A DNA stretch of 64,000 nt from Combretum micranthum (taxonomy: Eukaryota; Streptophyta; Magnoliopsida; Myrtales; Combretaceae), in contig JAMXBD010003381.1 in NCBI GenBank assembly GCA_024138025.1, forward strand, positions 1-64,000, written 5' to 3'. Positions 1 to 11,180 of the stretch are shown here, one piece after another. Position 1 is the first letter of the stretch; each line of letters begins with the position of its first letter. The translations under genes and the position numbers were made by a program. Under the pieces are notes generated by a model. That model was given only the letters and a program-made list of their open reading frames with translations. It did no database searches and was not told where the DNA came from.

Positions 1-1214
1 GAAAAGAAGTGATATGTTAAGGTGTACTTGAAGGTATGAGTTGTAAAAGTACTTTATAATAAAATAAATTAAAATAAAATAAAATTAGAAAATTTATTCA
101 AATATTTGTATCAGATTTTTATATTTAAAATTAAATAATTATTTGAATTATTAGTATTTTAACAAATATGTTACCGGTATGATCAAATACACGAATATGG
201 GCTATAAATAATACTTTATAACCCGAAAATTCTAAAAATTATTTTGAAAATAAAAAATTTTTAAAATATTTTTCAATTATTAAATTAATTTATTTTATTT
301 TTAGTATCGGGTCTTAAACAGAATCTGATCCTGTAAAGACCCGAACGAACTAAATTTTAGAAAAATAAAATTTCTATAACATATAAAATATTTATCTAAA
401 AAAATAAGTTCTTTAAGAATAATAAATTTTGTAATGAAATAAAATGAATAGTGTAAAAGACTGATCAATTATCGGTAATAATGGAAAATACGAAAAAATG
501 TTATACTGTAACTTTATAACCCGAAAAATTATATAACTGATATATTTAGAAATCCCATGAAATTACGAGTCTAACGGTACAATTGTATATATATCTCGAT
601 CTCGGACACGCTTTCGAAATCTGTATCCGAACGAATTCGAAAGGTCAAAAATTTACCATCTGATATTTTTAAACAAACTCATATTACATGAAGCTATTCT
701 ACATATTTAGCTACGCCTCGGTCTCTAGGTTAGGGGCACTAAGTTGCCGGACTTAGGCTATTGCATTCCGATTAGGGTTTCCGGTGGTTTCCGTTTAGAT
801 CTTTACTAATTTGGAAACTGTATTTATTTTATCAACGTATTTAATTTGAGAATTTATTTTACATTTTATTTTTGTAAGTATTTAATATCTTTTAACTTTT
901 CGGAATTCTTGATTGGTTCATTTCCGAAAGTTAATCGTTATTTACTTTTTAATAATTTGATTTTTGGGGTTCTATATTACCCATTTTTTATAAGTCGGGG
1001 TTACGAAATAGTTTTCGTACGTAGGTTTTGGAATTGAAGTATGTTGAGTTCTTATTTTATTTTTAAGGAATTCTTATTTTTCTCAATTTTGGAAATTTCT
1101 GGATTCGCTCGTGGTTTTTGGCTAGTTGAAATTCGTTTTAATTTGGAGTGATTTTTAGGGTTTATTTTCGAAGTTCATCTTGAAATTATTTATTGAAATT
1201 TTTTCGGGGCTTAC
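1..1214 (-). repeat. Element A 3' LTR, first part only
   Basis: The LTR starts on the minus strand with TGTAAGCCCCG at 1214 and runs out of the window at position 1. It aligns with 7.9-9.13 kb, the start of the 5' LTR. Most differences are one-base losses in homopolymers. Confidence 0.85.
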
Positions 1215-1231
1215 ATCCTCCCCACCTTAAA
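1215..1231 (-). other. Element A polypurine tract
   Basis: The minus strand reads AAGGTGGGGAGGA directly before the LTR start TGTAAGCCCC. This is the expected primer site for plus-strand DNA synthesis and fixes the element's orientation. Confidence 0.75.
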
Positions 1232-2219
1232 GAAAGTTTGTCCCAAAACTTGTTAAATGTATATCGTTTGTCTAGAAAAGATTACGAAATTTAGTTATAT
1301 TTTCTAGCATCGGTTATGCTTTGGTTTGTATCATTTCAAATTTTGTATGATCGATATTTTACGAAATTAGCACATACATTTTTATAAAGAATTGGCTTAG
1401 CGATTCCAACCTTCACTTACATGACTCTTTTGGAAAACGACACGGACATGACTCGAAACCACAGACGACTCGACTTGACCGACACAGGCGACTCACGACC
1501 ATACAACATTTCATGACTCGATTACTTTTACCAACGAAGGTTGTGGATTCGCTTCTCCATTTATGTGCTGTATATACAATATCGCGCTTATGATTCATAT
1601 TTCCTTAAACAATACAGTCATCATCGTTTTATATTCTTATCATTGTGATCATCTTTGATGGGGTTGAATCAAGAGCTCATTGCTTTATTGTATCAATTTA
1701 CTCGTGAAGATCTATGGAGTTTGGTAATTGAGATTTGATTACTGAAGTTTAACTTTTGTGTAGCGATCGTCATAGATTTTCGATCTTTCAAAGTCCTTTT
1801 TTACAAGAAGTTGTATGAGGATTGTCTTGGAATTCGTTAAATAATCAAGTTTGTTTTATTTCCATCATTGGCTCATTCTAGCTTTTAATAGTCTTGGGCT
1901 TTCCTATTTTTAGTCTAGCCACTTAATCCTAGGTATTTCTAACAACCTATCTCCTTGATTCTATGGCAGGAAAGAAATGCAGTATTCTAAATATAGCGCT
2001 AACCTGATACCGAGTTGCATCTTTGATCCTCGCTTCCTTCCATGGCAAAGGATTCTAGCTCCTCATCACTAGCTTATTCATAAGCTACATATGTGTGAGG
2101 GTTGTGGACTAGATTTCCGGATGTAGATGTTCTTGAAGAACCTCAATCCTTTTTCCTTTGTGCTTTTTCCTATTATATCTCTTCCTCTTCTTCTTGGTTG
2201 ATCCGTGAACAACATGCAA

Positions 2220-3230
2220 TTATCCCGTTCAGGGCATGTTTAGCCAAATGTCCCGTTTTTGAGCAAAAAAGCATGCGTTGGTCGTCTTTTGGACACTTCT
2301 CAACTTTGTGACTGGGGTCCCCACAGAGGTAGCACTGGATTGAAGTCGTGGCACCGTATAGGGTAATGCTCCCTTACATTTCCAACATTGTAGCTTATCC
2401 AATATTAGTCTTCTTCCTTGTTTGGGTCATCATCCAAGGGAAGTGTTCTGATATTTTGACTCGGGGTCATTGCAGCATAGAACTCATTCCTTATTACTTT
2501 TTTCATGCCTCCTCCTTTGAGCATTTTCTATTATCCGTGCTCTTTCTAGCAATCCTTGATAACTCTGATATCAAATTCCTCCATCGAGTCCGAAGATCTT
2601 CTTTCAAACCATTCAGAAACACTTGTCTTTTGAGTCCTCACTTGTTTATATGATTCCGAGCATATTGTAACAAACTACTGAACTCGGTTTCATATTGTTC
2701 CACACTACGATCTCCTTGTGAGATATTGAGAAAATCTACACTGTACTAGACTCTTAAGCTCATGGGGAAATATTTGTCCAAAAACTCATATTTAAACATC
2801 TCCCATGTAACTGGAGGCACAACATCTCTTTCCTTAGATTCCCACCATTACTCGGGCATGTAGCGGAGCATATAGGTTCCATAATTGACTCTCAAACAGT
2901 GTGATACTTCAAAAGCATTAAAGGACCTCTCATATGTGCCAACCAATCCTCTGCCTCATCTGGTTTTCCAAGACTCCCGTCGAAACTGGTTACACTTTAT
3001 AAGCATGATAAGAGGCTTGGTGGTATTGAGGTGATGGGGTTCATTGCATCTATCTTGCTCATATCCTCACAGGTGTAGACGTTGAACTGACTTGAGTCTG
3101 TTGCATGTAGCTTCTTATCTGACAGTAAGCCGTTCAATCTCTATTGAAGCATTTCCCCCTTGGTTAGGTGGATCGGGTATCGCTTGGTGCTGGGGTCCTA
3201 AAGGAGTCATGACGGTTCTGTTGTGTTGGG
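2220..3230 (-). pseudogene. gag: Degenerate gag (capsid plus zinc knuckle) of element A
   Basis: Minus-strand translation in shifting frames gives a gag-like order. There is a short N-terminal part near 3220, a capsid region around 2990-2560 with the retrotransposon-gag motif SVEQYETEF, and a CCHC zinc knuckle near 2330-2270 (CYLCGDPSHKVEKC, spacing C-x2-C-x4-H-x4-C). Gag coats the RNA and builds the particle. At least several stops and frameshifts interrupt it, so no intact product is expected. It resembles the gag of element B (VEQYETEF and the CYFCG knuckle). The rest of the internal region down to the polypurine tract (1232-2219) shows no recognisable domain. The assignment rests on motifs and position, not on a search. 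Confidence 0.65.
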
Positions 3231-3659
3231 TATATCTCCTACAATTTTATTAAGCTCATGTGAAAATTCTAAATCTTTTTACGTCTTAAGCGTAAAAGAA
3301 GCTTAAAGAACTTATTGGAAATACAGAATATGGAAATGCGGAAATGAAAGCATATAAAAGAAACATTGAAATTCCACTAAAATAAAATCAACAATAGGAA
3401 CTTCATAATATTCAAACGAAATGCATGAAATCAAGAGAAGATGTAAACTTCATTACAAAAGTTCAAGAAGGATGCAAAACATACATTAGAATTAATTCTG
3501 AACTAGATGATAACTACAACATTGGTTTACATTTTCAAAACATTTCTGTTCTTTCCAAGAAGTTATTTGCTCCTAACGCTCAACACGAGAGATCTATTGA
3601 TATTCTTAGGAGACTGACTTCTTCCAAACAAGGGCAGCTGTTCAGTTGTTAATTCTTCT
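3231..3659. other. Spacer between the two gag-like pieces of element A
   Basis: This is AT-rich DNA with no convincing coding frame on either strand. A 75-codon plus-strand ORF at 3425-3652 has no recognisable motif and is probably chance. Confidence 0.4.
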
Positions 3660-4119
3660 GGGGGCATCTACTCGCCCGGTGTCCTGGCTACTTGCAGATG
3701 AAGCACTTTAGGGTTTTCTTTCTTGGAAAATCCATAATTTTATGCTCGGGATCTCCACAGAGGTAACACCTGTGCTTTAGCTGTGGACACTGTCTTGGAT
3801 AATGACTTTCCTTGCACTTCTAACAATTGATCTTACGCCTCTTAAAAGGTTCATTCTTAACCGTTAGGCTAGTTGTCTTATACCTTCTGACTTTGGAGCT
3901 TGGACTAGCCATAGCAGAAGGAGTTTCAATTCCTTGCATTGTCACTTGGTGGGGTCCTTCCACCTGAACCGGCACATTCCTAATAAGCGTTTGTTGTAAG
4001 AGGAGCTTTTGTGTATCCACCAAACACCCTAAAAGGTCTATGACTTGTTGCATTGGATCTTGTGGTGGTGGAGTGTCTCTCACTTGTTGTTCATCGGGAA
4101 GGTTAGTTGACTGTTGCAT
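3660..4119 (-). pseudogene. Second gag-like fragment with zinc-knuckle array, element A
   Basis: The minus strand opens with a methionine at 4119 and reads about 99 codons of Gln/Pro-rich sequence, then a stop. Past the stop the same region encodes three zinc-knuckle-like motifs: a degenerate C-x2-C-x3-H-x4-C ending in PRQCPQL, then CYLCGDPEH with its last cysteine lost, then CFICK followed by a stop and PGHRASRC. The same three-knuckle order occurs in the gag of element B at 21.7-21.9 kb. The capsid domain expected before the knuckles is absent. The element therefore has two nucleocapsid-like blocks, this one near the PBS and another near 2.3 kb. It could be a gag duplication, or a chimera from recombination between elements. 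Confidence 0.55.
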
Positions 4120-4632
4120 GTTCTCCTCAAGTAGTCTCCTAGAAACAAGACGAAACGGTCACATTAGCCTAATTATACTACTCACAAGCTGCTTATGTTT
4201 TAGAAAAAGAGTTATAACTTTTTATTTTCTTTAAACTCGTTTATTTAGAAAAACAGTGAAAGCATGCAATTAATCCTTCCCACCTAGCGGTCTCCTAGGT
4301 TAAAGGGGAAATCTACCATATCTATTATCGGTTTAAACCAAAGGTCGGGTAGGGTTACTTATTCTTGTACTTTGCAGTTGCTAGAATAGATTCGATCATC
4401 CATCAAATATTTTCAATCTTCCCACCTCATGTATCTGTTTCAATGTTCTCCAAAAGACTCCAAGACGGAATTCAAATCCTTAAAAATCGAAAGTCACATC
4501 TTAAAGGTCAGGCAGCTAAATCTAGTTTCTTCTCTTTACTTAAGGCTTATCTAACACTATCTATCCATTCCTAAGATCGTATTCTTAACATTCTATTCCT
4601 TAAGTCTTTCCACCTAATTCCCAAAACTTGTC

Positions 4633-4644
4633 GCTCTGATACCA
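4633..4644 (-). other. Element A primer binding site (tRNA-iMet type)
   Basis: The minus strand reads TGGTATCAGAGC seven bases after the LTR end GGGGCGTGACA. This is the usual complement of the 3' end of plant initiator methionine tRNA. Confidence 0.85.
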
Positions 4645-4651
4645 ACTAAAC

Positions 4652-7600
4652 TGTCACGCCCCGAAGGGTACCCTAAACATGGCAATCCGCCCGTACACAA
4701 TATTAAGCCTGAGAATGACCACCTCATCACGCGAAGGTTTCCATACTATGTACAAGGCGTCTAACACATGGAGGAGACTCATCGGAGTAATACATTTACG
4801 TTGATATAGCTTGTGACAATGTAAAGGAAATACAAATTTACTATACTTCATAATACAAATCACTATACATTCATATACAAACCATTAAACTTCAATTACA
4901 CTTCATCAAAAGATTTACTACGCAAAACTATTACAAGCAATTAAAAAACTATCTGGTAACTTCAAAACATTCGTGTTCTTTGCCGAAATCCCGGAGTCAT
5001 TCCCGGTCTCCACCAATTCGGTCCACTTTGCACTCTTGAAATAACCTGCTCATTTAAACAACTTTAGGGTATACGCTAACACTAGCTTAGTGAGAATTCC
5101 TTAATTCCGTACCATAACAAAACAAGTTATAATTATTCATATGCTATGCATGAACAAACACGTGAGCAAGCAATTATGCATGGGCATCCGGAACCACACA
5201 ACAGAATGGATTACGCCCTCCGTATCTTGGGTTAGGAATGGTATTGAGTCTACACGACCGCATCTAGTCCCAAGCCCTCGACTCTTAGCACTCAACTCGG
5301 CTAGGCTCATCCAAGAATGCATCCACATGCGCCTTGTACCCCTGAATGAGCTCTGGCACCGGGTTCGTTATCCAAACGAGTCATCCACGGACCATACTGA
5401 TCGACCTGCGTAGGAGTAGCATGCTACCAAATGCAATATGTCCGATGCGATGCATGACCAATTTAAATTTTTACTTAGCTCAAAAATATTTATACATTCT
5501 TTAGAGTGACCAACCAATATCACACATATAACAGAAATAATATGAACGGTGCATTTATCAAATCAAATCGTGGTTTCGATATACTTTAGTATTCTTTGGC
5601 ATACATTCATCACAGTCTCATCATATATCCCATCCCCATTTATATCGATTTTTATCTTGTTCCTATAATTCTAATGCAACTAACTACAATCACAATCAAG
5701 GTAACAAAACAAGAAGGAAACTCACTCGGCCATTGGATCACCGGCCTTCAAGTAATAATAATCCGGTGGTAGGGAATCGTCGATCTCAGGATCTCCTAAA
5801 AAGGAAGAAATACTCTAATAAGTATTTCATCACTTAACTAATCCAAACTATCTCATTCAAACTATCAAATTCGCAATTCACGTCCTAAGCGGGAATTCTA
5901 ACTTAAAACGGCCATAACTTGGTCATTTCAACTCGGAATCTCGCAAATTATATATCGATTTCTATCTATTCGAAAGATCTATCTATTTCTAATATTATGT
6001 CAAGTTTTGAAAACTTTGAAGCTTCGAAAAGTTTGGATCAGATTAGGGCAGTAGCTATTTCAACTTCCGAAAAAATCGTTTTGTAAATGTTTGTAATGTT
6101 CCTACTATATAAATTAGCTATACATGCAATATGAGTGATTTCCTAACATGAATGGCATGAAATGAGTTTCATGTATGCATGATCTTGATGATTTTTTTGG
6201 TAAAAGGAAATTTGGAACTCCTTATTTTGCAAGACTTCAATTATAACTACTTTTAGAAAATCTAGTTTTCTAACTTTGATCATTTCCATTTGTTTTGGAT
6301 TTATTACTTAAGAAAATATAATTATTTTTGTTAAAATTGACTCTTCATTATATATATTACTTATGACCTTCATTTCTACATAAAAATTCCCATTTTACAC
6401 TTTGTAGATATGTTTTCCAATATAATTTACCCAAAAATCCAAATTTTAGAAAATCCACTTTTTGAATGATTCATTTGGAGAAAACTTGTTTAAAGCATTA
6501 AAATTTAAGGCTTTACTATATCAATTACCTAAGGACTTCATTTAACACATAAAACTTGCAATCTGAGCTCAAATACTAAGTGATTACTTATGCATCATCT
6601 CAAATTACGAATTTGGCAATTGATCACTAACTCAAAATTTTTCATTTTAATTCCATTACTTGTTTAACATCTTACTCATGCCTAAACTCATTTTAACTTG
6701 TAAAAATCATTGCTTAATGATATCTATTACCTATATACTTCATTTTTCACATAAAACATGAGTTTTGGAGTTGATACATGGGTTCTAAAAATTGGTTTTG
6801 ATTGGGATCCGAATTTACAAAATTCATTTTTGGACATATCTCTTGATAAAATCTATCTAAACTTATGAAAATCCATTCCTTTCATATCCTATCCTAAGAG
6901 CCCTTCATTTTAAATGAAAATATACATTTTGAAGTTGAAAAACCACTTTTCTAAATATGGTTCCATTTTCATCCGAATTTTCAAAAGTTGTTTTTGTTGA
7001 AAATAAAATAGATCTTGAGTTTCCTACAACATTCCTACTATCATCATGCTACTACAAGTCATCCATGAACATAAAACAAAGTCTAATGCATTTTATGAAC
7101 TCAAAAGTCTAGATCTAGTTTTCTAAACTAGTTTTAAATGCATGAACACATGTGGATGATGGATCTATGTATAAATCATAAGAAATAACAAATATAACAG
7201 CTTAAATGACAAGATCCATGGCATAAACAAAATCAAAGCTACAAAAATTTAGATCTACAAAATATATCAACTTTAAATAAGAAAATAATTGAAATACAAG
7301 ATAATAAAAGTGGAGAAGAGAAAGATTTCATTTTTGGCATCATCATCCTAAGCTTTTAAGCTTATGGAAGGTCATTTGATGCATGAAACCTTCATTACAC
7401 TTTACCTATATCACCTATGGAGGCTTTGAGATGAAGATTTGCTTAGAAATCTTCAAGAAATGGATGGAAGCTAATGGAAGATGTGGGGGCAGCTTGGTTC
7501 TTGAAGAAACAAGAACAAGAAGAAGAAGAAAAGAGAGGAAATAGAGAGAGAAAAGGTTAAAGAATGAAAGAGGGAAAGTGAATAAATGAAGGAGTGAGAG

Positions 7601-9133
7601 AAAATGAGTGTTTTAATGAATGAAAGAAGAGAAAAAAATAAAACAAGGCAGCCAAATATTACCCATGCTGCAGGTGAATTATGTGGGAGGGAGAGAGAAG
7701 AATTTATTTGAATTTTGACTTGAAATTGATTTGTGTCATAAATGTATTATGTAGCTTTCTTAAGAAGGAGTAGAATATAATTAAATTGGTCAAAATGGAG
7801 TAAATAAAGGACAATGGAAGCCATAAACAGGGTCAAAAATCTGCCATCAATTATGGGATAATGTGTAGAAAGATTGAAGTGAATATGAAGTGATATGTGT
7901 AAGGTGTACTTGAAGATGAGTTGTAAAAGTACTTTATTAATAAAATAAATTAAAATAAAATAAAATTGGAAAATTTATTCCAAAATTTGTATCAGATTTT
8001 TCATATTAAAATTAAATAATTATTGAATTATTTTAGTATTTTAACAAATATGTTACCGTATGATCAAAATACACGAATATGGGCTATAAATAATACTTTT
8101 ATAACCCGAAAAATTCTAAAAAATTATTTTATGAAATAAAAATATTTTTAAAATATTTTTCAATTATTAAATTATTTTATTTTATTTTTAGTATCGGGTC
8201 TTAAATAGAATCTGATCCCGTAAAGACCGAAACGAACTAAATTTTAGAAAAACAAAATTTTCTATAACATATAAAATATTTATCTAAAAATATAAAGCTT
8301 TATAAGAATAATAAAATTTTGTAATGAAATAAAATGAATAGTGCAAAAGACTGATCAATTACCGGTAATAATGGAAATACGATAAAAAGGTTATAACTGT
8401 AACTTTTATAACCCGAAAAATTATATAACTGATATATTTAGAAATCCCATGAAATTACGAGTCTAACGGTACTATTGGTATATTTTTTATATCTCGAGTC
8501 TCGAGACACGCTTTTCGAATCTGTATCCGAACGGGTTCGAAATAGGTCAAAAATTTACCAATCTGATATTTTTAAACAAACTCATATTACTATGAGCTAC
8601 ATATTTACTATTAGCTATGCCTCGGTCTCTGGGTTAGGGGCACTAAGTTGCCGGACTTAGGCTATTGCATTCCGATTAGGGTTTTCGGGTGGTTTTCCGG
8701 TTTAGATCTTTAATAATTTGGAAACTGATATTTTATGTTTATACAACGTATTTAATTTGAGAAATTTATTTTACATTTTATTTTTGTAAGTATTTAATAT
8801 CTTTTAACATTTTTCGGAATTCTTGGATTGGGTTTCATTTCCGAAAGTTAATCGTTATTTACTTTTTAATAATTTGATTTTTGGGGTTCTATATTACCCA
8901 TTTTTTATAAGTCGGGGTTACGTATAGAGTTTGTCGTACGTAATGGTTTTGGAATTGAAGTATGTTGAGTTCTTATTTTATTTTTAAGGATTCTTATTTT
9001 TCTCAAGTTTTGGAAATTTCTGGATTCGCTCGTGTTTTTGGACTAGTTGAAATTTCGTTTTAATTTGGAGTGATTTTTAGGGTTTATTTTCGAAGTTCAT
9101 CTTGAAATTATATTTAAATTTTTCGGGGTTACA
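4652..9133 (-). repeat. Element A 5' LTR (4482 bp)
   Basis: On the minus strand it runs from TGTAACCCCG at 9133 to GGGGCGTGACA at 4652, with matching TG...CA ends. No coding potential is evident. It shares blocks with LTRs B, D, K and L, notably the segment at 5900-5995 around GGCCATAACTTGGTCATTT. At about 4.5 kb it is long for a plant LTR. Confidence 0.85.
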
Positions 9134-9522
9134 AGTCTAGCTTTGTTTCTGACTATTTTTCCATTTTCATCAAGTTTGTTTTTAAAAAACCCATTTGTGC
9201 CTATTATTGATTTATCCTTAGGACACGTACTAAATTCCATACTTGATTTCTTTGGAATTGATTAAGTTCTTCTTGCATTGCTTCAATCCAATTATTATCA
9301 TTAATGCTTCATCAATATTACTAGGTTCAATTTCTGATATTAAAGCAAAATGACTTTCAAATTCTTGTAAACTACTTCTAGTTCTTACTCCTGTATTTAA
9401 ATCACCAATAATTTGCTCAGATGGATGTGCAGTATACATACCTCCAGTTTCTGCTACTTTCTGAAATACCTTCTGAAATAGCTTCTGAAGGAGTTTCTGA
9501 GTTTTCTTCTGACTCAGAAACT
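9134..9522 (-). pseudogene. pol: Inverted piece of element E pol (linker before reverse transcriptase)
   Basis: Read on the minus strand, this piece encodes the copia segment just upstream of the reverse transcriptase. There is a Ser/Glu-rich linker (9520-9440), then [18 protein letters not shown], and it runs down to codons for NKARL at 9134-9150. The following codons of the same protein (RLVAKGYSQ) are on the plus strand from 9523. The two parts therefore face each other on opposite strands. Frameshifts are present. The simplest reading is one inversion that took this piece together with element A. Confidence 0.8.
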
Positions 9523-10857
9523 AGACTTGTAGCTAAAGGATATTCACAAGAAAAAGGAATAGATTATGATGAAACATATGCACCTGTAGCTAGACTTGAA
9601 GCAATTAGATTATTACTTGCTTTTGCATGTTACAAAGATTTTAAATTATTCCAAATGGATGTTAAAAGTGCTTTTTTAAATGGTTATATTAAAGAGGAAG
9701 TTTATGTACATCAACCACCTGGATTTGAAGATCCATCAAAAGAAGATTATGTATTTAAGCTAAGAAAAGCGTTATATGGTCTTAAACAAGCTCCTAGAGC
9801 TTGGTATGAAAGATTAAGTGAATTTTTGATCTCAAATGGTTTTTCAAGAGGAAAAGTGGATACAACTTTGTTCTTAAAACATTTTGAACAAGATATTCTG
9901 ATTGTTCAAATTTATGTTGATGATATCATTTTTGGATCAACTAATGAGAAATATTGCAAAGAATTCTCTAGTATGATGCAGGCTGAATTTGAGATGTCCA
10001 TGATGGGAGAGCTAAATTTCTTTCTTGGTTTGCAAATTAAGCAAACAAAAGATGGAATTTTTATCCATCAAGAGAAATATACAAAACAAATAGTGAAGAA
10101 GTTTGGTTTTGAGAATTGTAAAGGAGCTGCAACTCCAATGAGCACAACTACAAGGTTAGATCTTGATTCTAAAGGGAAAAAGGTAAATGAAAAGTTATAT
10201 AGAAGCTTAATTGGTTCTTTATTATATCTTACAGCTTCTAGACCTGATATATTGTTTGCTGTATGCTTATGTGCTAGATTTCAAAGTGCACCTACTGAAT
10301 TACATTTAAAAACAGTTAAAAGAATCTTTAAGTACATTTCTTGTACATCTAAGATAGGCATTTGGTTTCCAAAGAATAAAAATTTTGAATTACTAGGATA
10401 TTCAGATGCAGATTATGCAGGATGTAAAGTAGATAGAAAAAGTACTTCAGGTACATGTCAATTTTTAGGAGATAAATTAATATCTTGGTCTTCAAAGAAA
10501 CAAAATTCTGTAGCTCTTTCAACAGCTGAGGCAGAATATATTTCAATTGGAAATTGCTGTGCTCAAATCTTATGGATAAAACAACAATTGAATGATTATG
10601 GAATTAATTGCAAAAATGTACCAATAAAATGTGATAATACTAGTGCAATTAATTTAACCAAAAATCCAGTTCAACATTCAAGAACAAAACATATTGAAAT
10701 AAGACATCATTTCATAAGGGATCATGTAAATATTGGCAATATTAGTATTAATTTTGTCCCTACAGAAAGACAATTAGCTGACATTTTTACAAAACCCCTT
10801 GAAAAATCTCGATTTGAATTTATTCGTAATGAAATAGGAATATGTAATCCTTTGTAA
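9523..10857 (+). CDS. pol: Copia reverse transcriptase-RNase H (3' part of pol, element E)
   Basis: A long open frame encodes the copia [45 protein letters not shown], the catalytic YVDD box at 9913-9924, and then RNase H with [25 protein letters not shown] and the terminal [10 protein letters not shown]. Together these copy element RNA into DNA and degrade the template in the particle. The frame is open from the inversion breakpoint to the stop at 10857. The methionine at 9421 lies in inverted DNA and is not a natural start. Upstream protease and integrase are missing from this side, so the piece cannot be made as a normal polyprotein. The domains look intact. Confidence 0.92.
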   Translation, partial: RLVAKGYSQEKGIDYDETYAPVARLEAIRLLLAFACYKDFKLFQMDVKSAFLNGYIKEEVYVHQPPGFEDPSKEDYVFKLRKALYGLKQAPRAWYERLSEFLISNGFSRGKVDTTLFLKHFEQDILIVQIYVDDIIFGSTNEKYCKEFSSMMQAEFEMSMMGELNFFLGLQIKQTKDGIFIHQEKYTKQIVKKFGFENCKGAATPMSTTTRLDLDSKGKKVNEKLYRSLIGSLLYLTASRPDILFAVCLCARFQSAPTELHLKTVKRIFKYISCTSKIGIWFPKNKNFELLGYSDADYAGCKVDRKSTSGTCQFLGDKLISWSSKKQNSVALSTAEAEYISIGNCCAQILWIKQQLNDYGINCKNVPIKCDNTSAINLTKNPVQHSRTKHIEIRHHFIRDHVNIGNISINFVPTERQLADIFTKPLEKSRFEFIRNEIGICNPL

Positions 10858-11180
10858 TTTCTGATATTTATTTTGCATTAATTGCTCGATCAGAAATTTC
10901 ATTAGATTCATTTTCTTATACTCAAGTAGTCTCAATTTACAGATTCTTTATGTTGGAAACATAAATTCGTGATAAAGAGGATTACACGATTAAAGAGGAT
11001 GAATAAAAGATATTTTGTTTTCTGTTGGAAATCTAAACAGAATTAATAACTGATCTTGTGCATCGTGCAATTTTTAACCATCGATTTTTCTCTCTCCTTC
11101 CATTTCAAAATTTATCTTTTCTCTCTCAATCTGCAAAATCCTCTCGTGTGTTGTTCAAACCCTCACGTTTTTTTCAACAT
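10858..11180. other. Spacer between pol and env-like ORF of element E
   Basis: This is AT-rich non-coding spacer with no clear motif. The env-like ORF begins at an ATG at 11181. Confidence 0.5.

Larger units (their letters stand above)
1..9133 (-). mobile_element. Element A: gag-only Ty3/gypsy element with 4.5 kb LTRs (3' LTR truncated by window)
   Basis: The element reads on the minus strand. The order is 5' LTR (4652-9133), tRNA-iMet-type primer binding site (4633-4644), a 3.4 kb internal region with gag-type remnants only, a polypurine tract, and the start of the 3' LTR (1-1214), which continues beyond the window. The first 1.2 kb of both LTRs align along their length. I found no protease, reverse transcriptase, RNase H or integrase motif in the internal region, so it looks non-autonomous. 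It lies inside the pol gene of Sirevirus-type element E; the 5 bp AGACT occurs both next to its right end (as AGTCT, 9134-9138) and at 9523-9527. LTR ends and gag type resemble the Tekay-like element B. The family assignment is inference. Confidence 0.8.

Noticed and set aside
4633..4644. tRNA gene signal at PBS sites
   Set aside because: Only the 12-18 base tRNA-complementary word is present; there is no cloverleaf or A/B box around it.
5141..5413. ORFs on both strands at 5137-5413
   Set aside because: They are inside the A LTR, overlap on opposite strands and have no motif.
9421..9522. Plus-strand start of the RT ORF (methionine at 9421)
   Set aside because: These codons read through the inverted linker; the true copia frame begins at about 9523.
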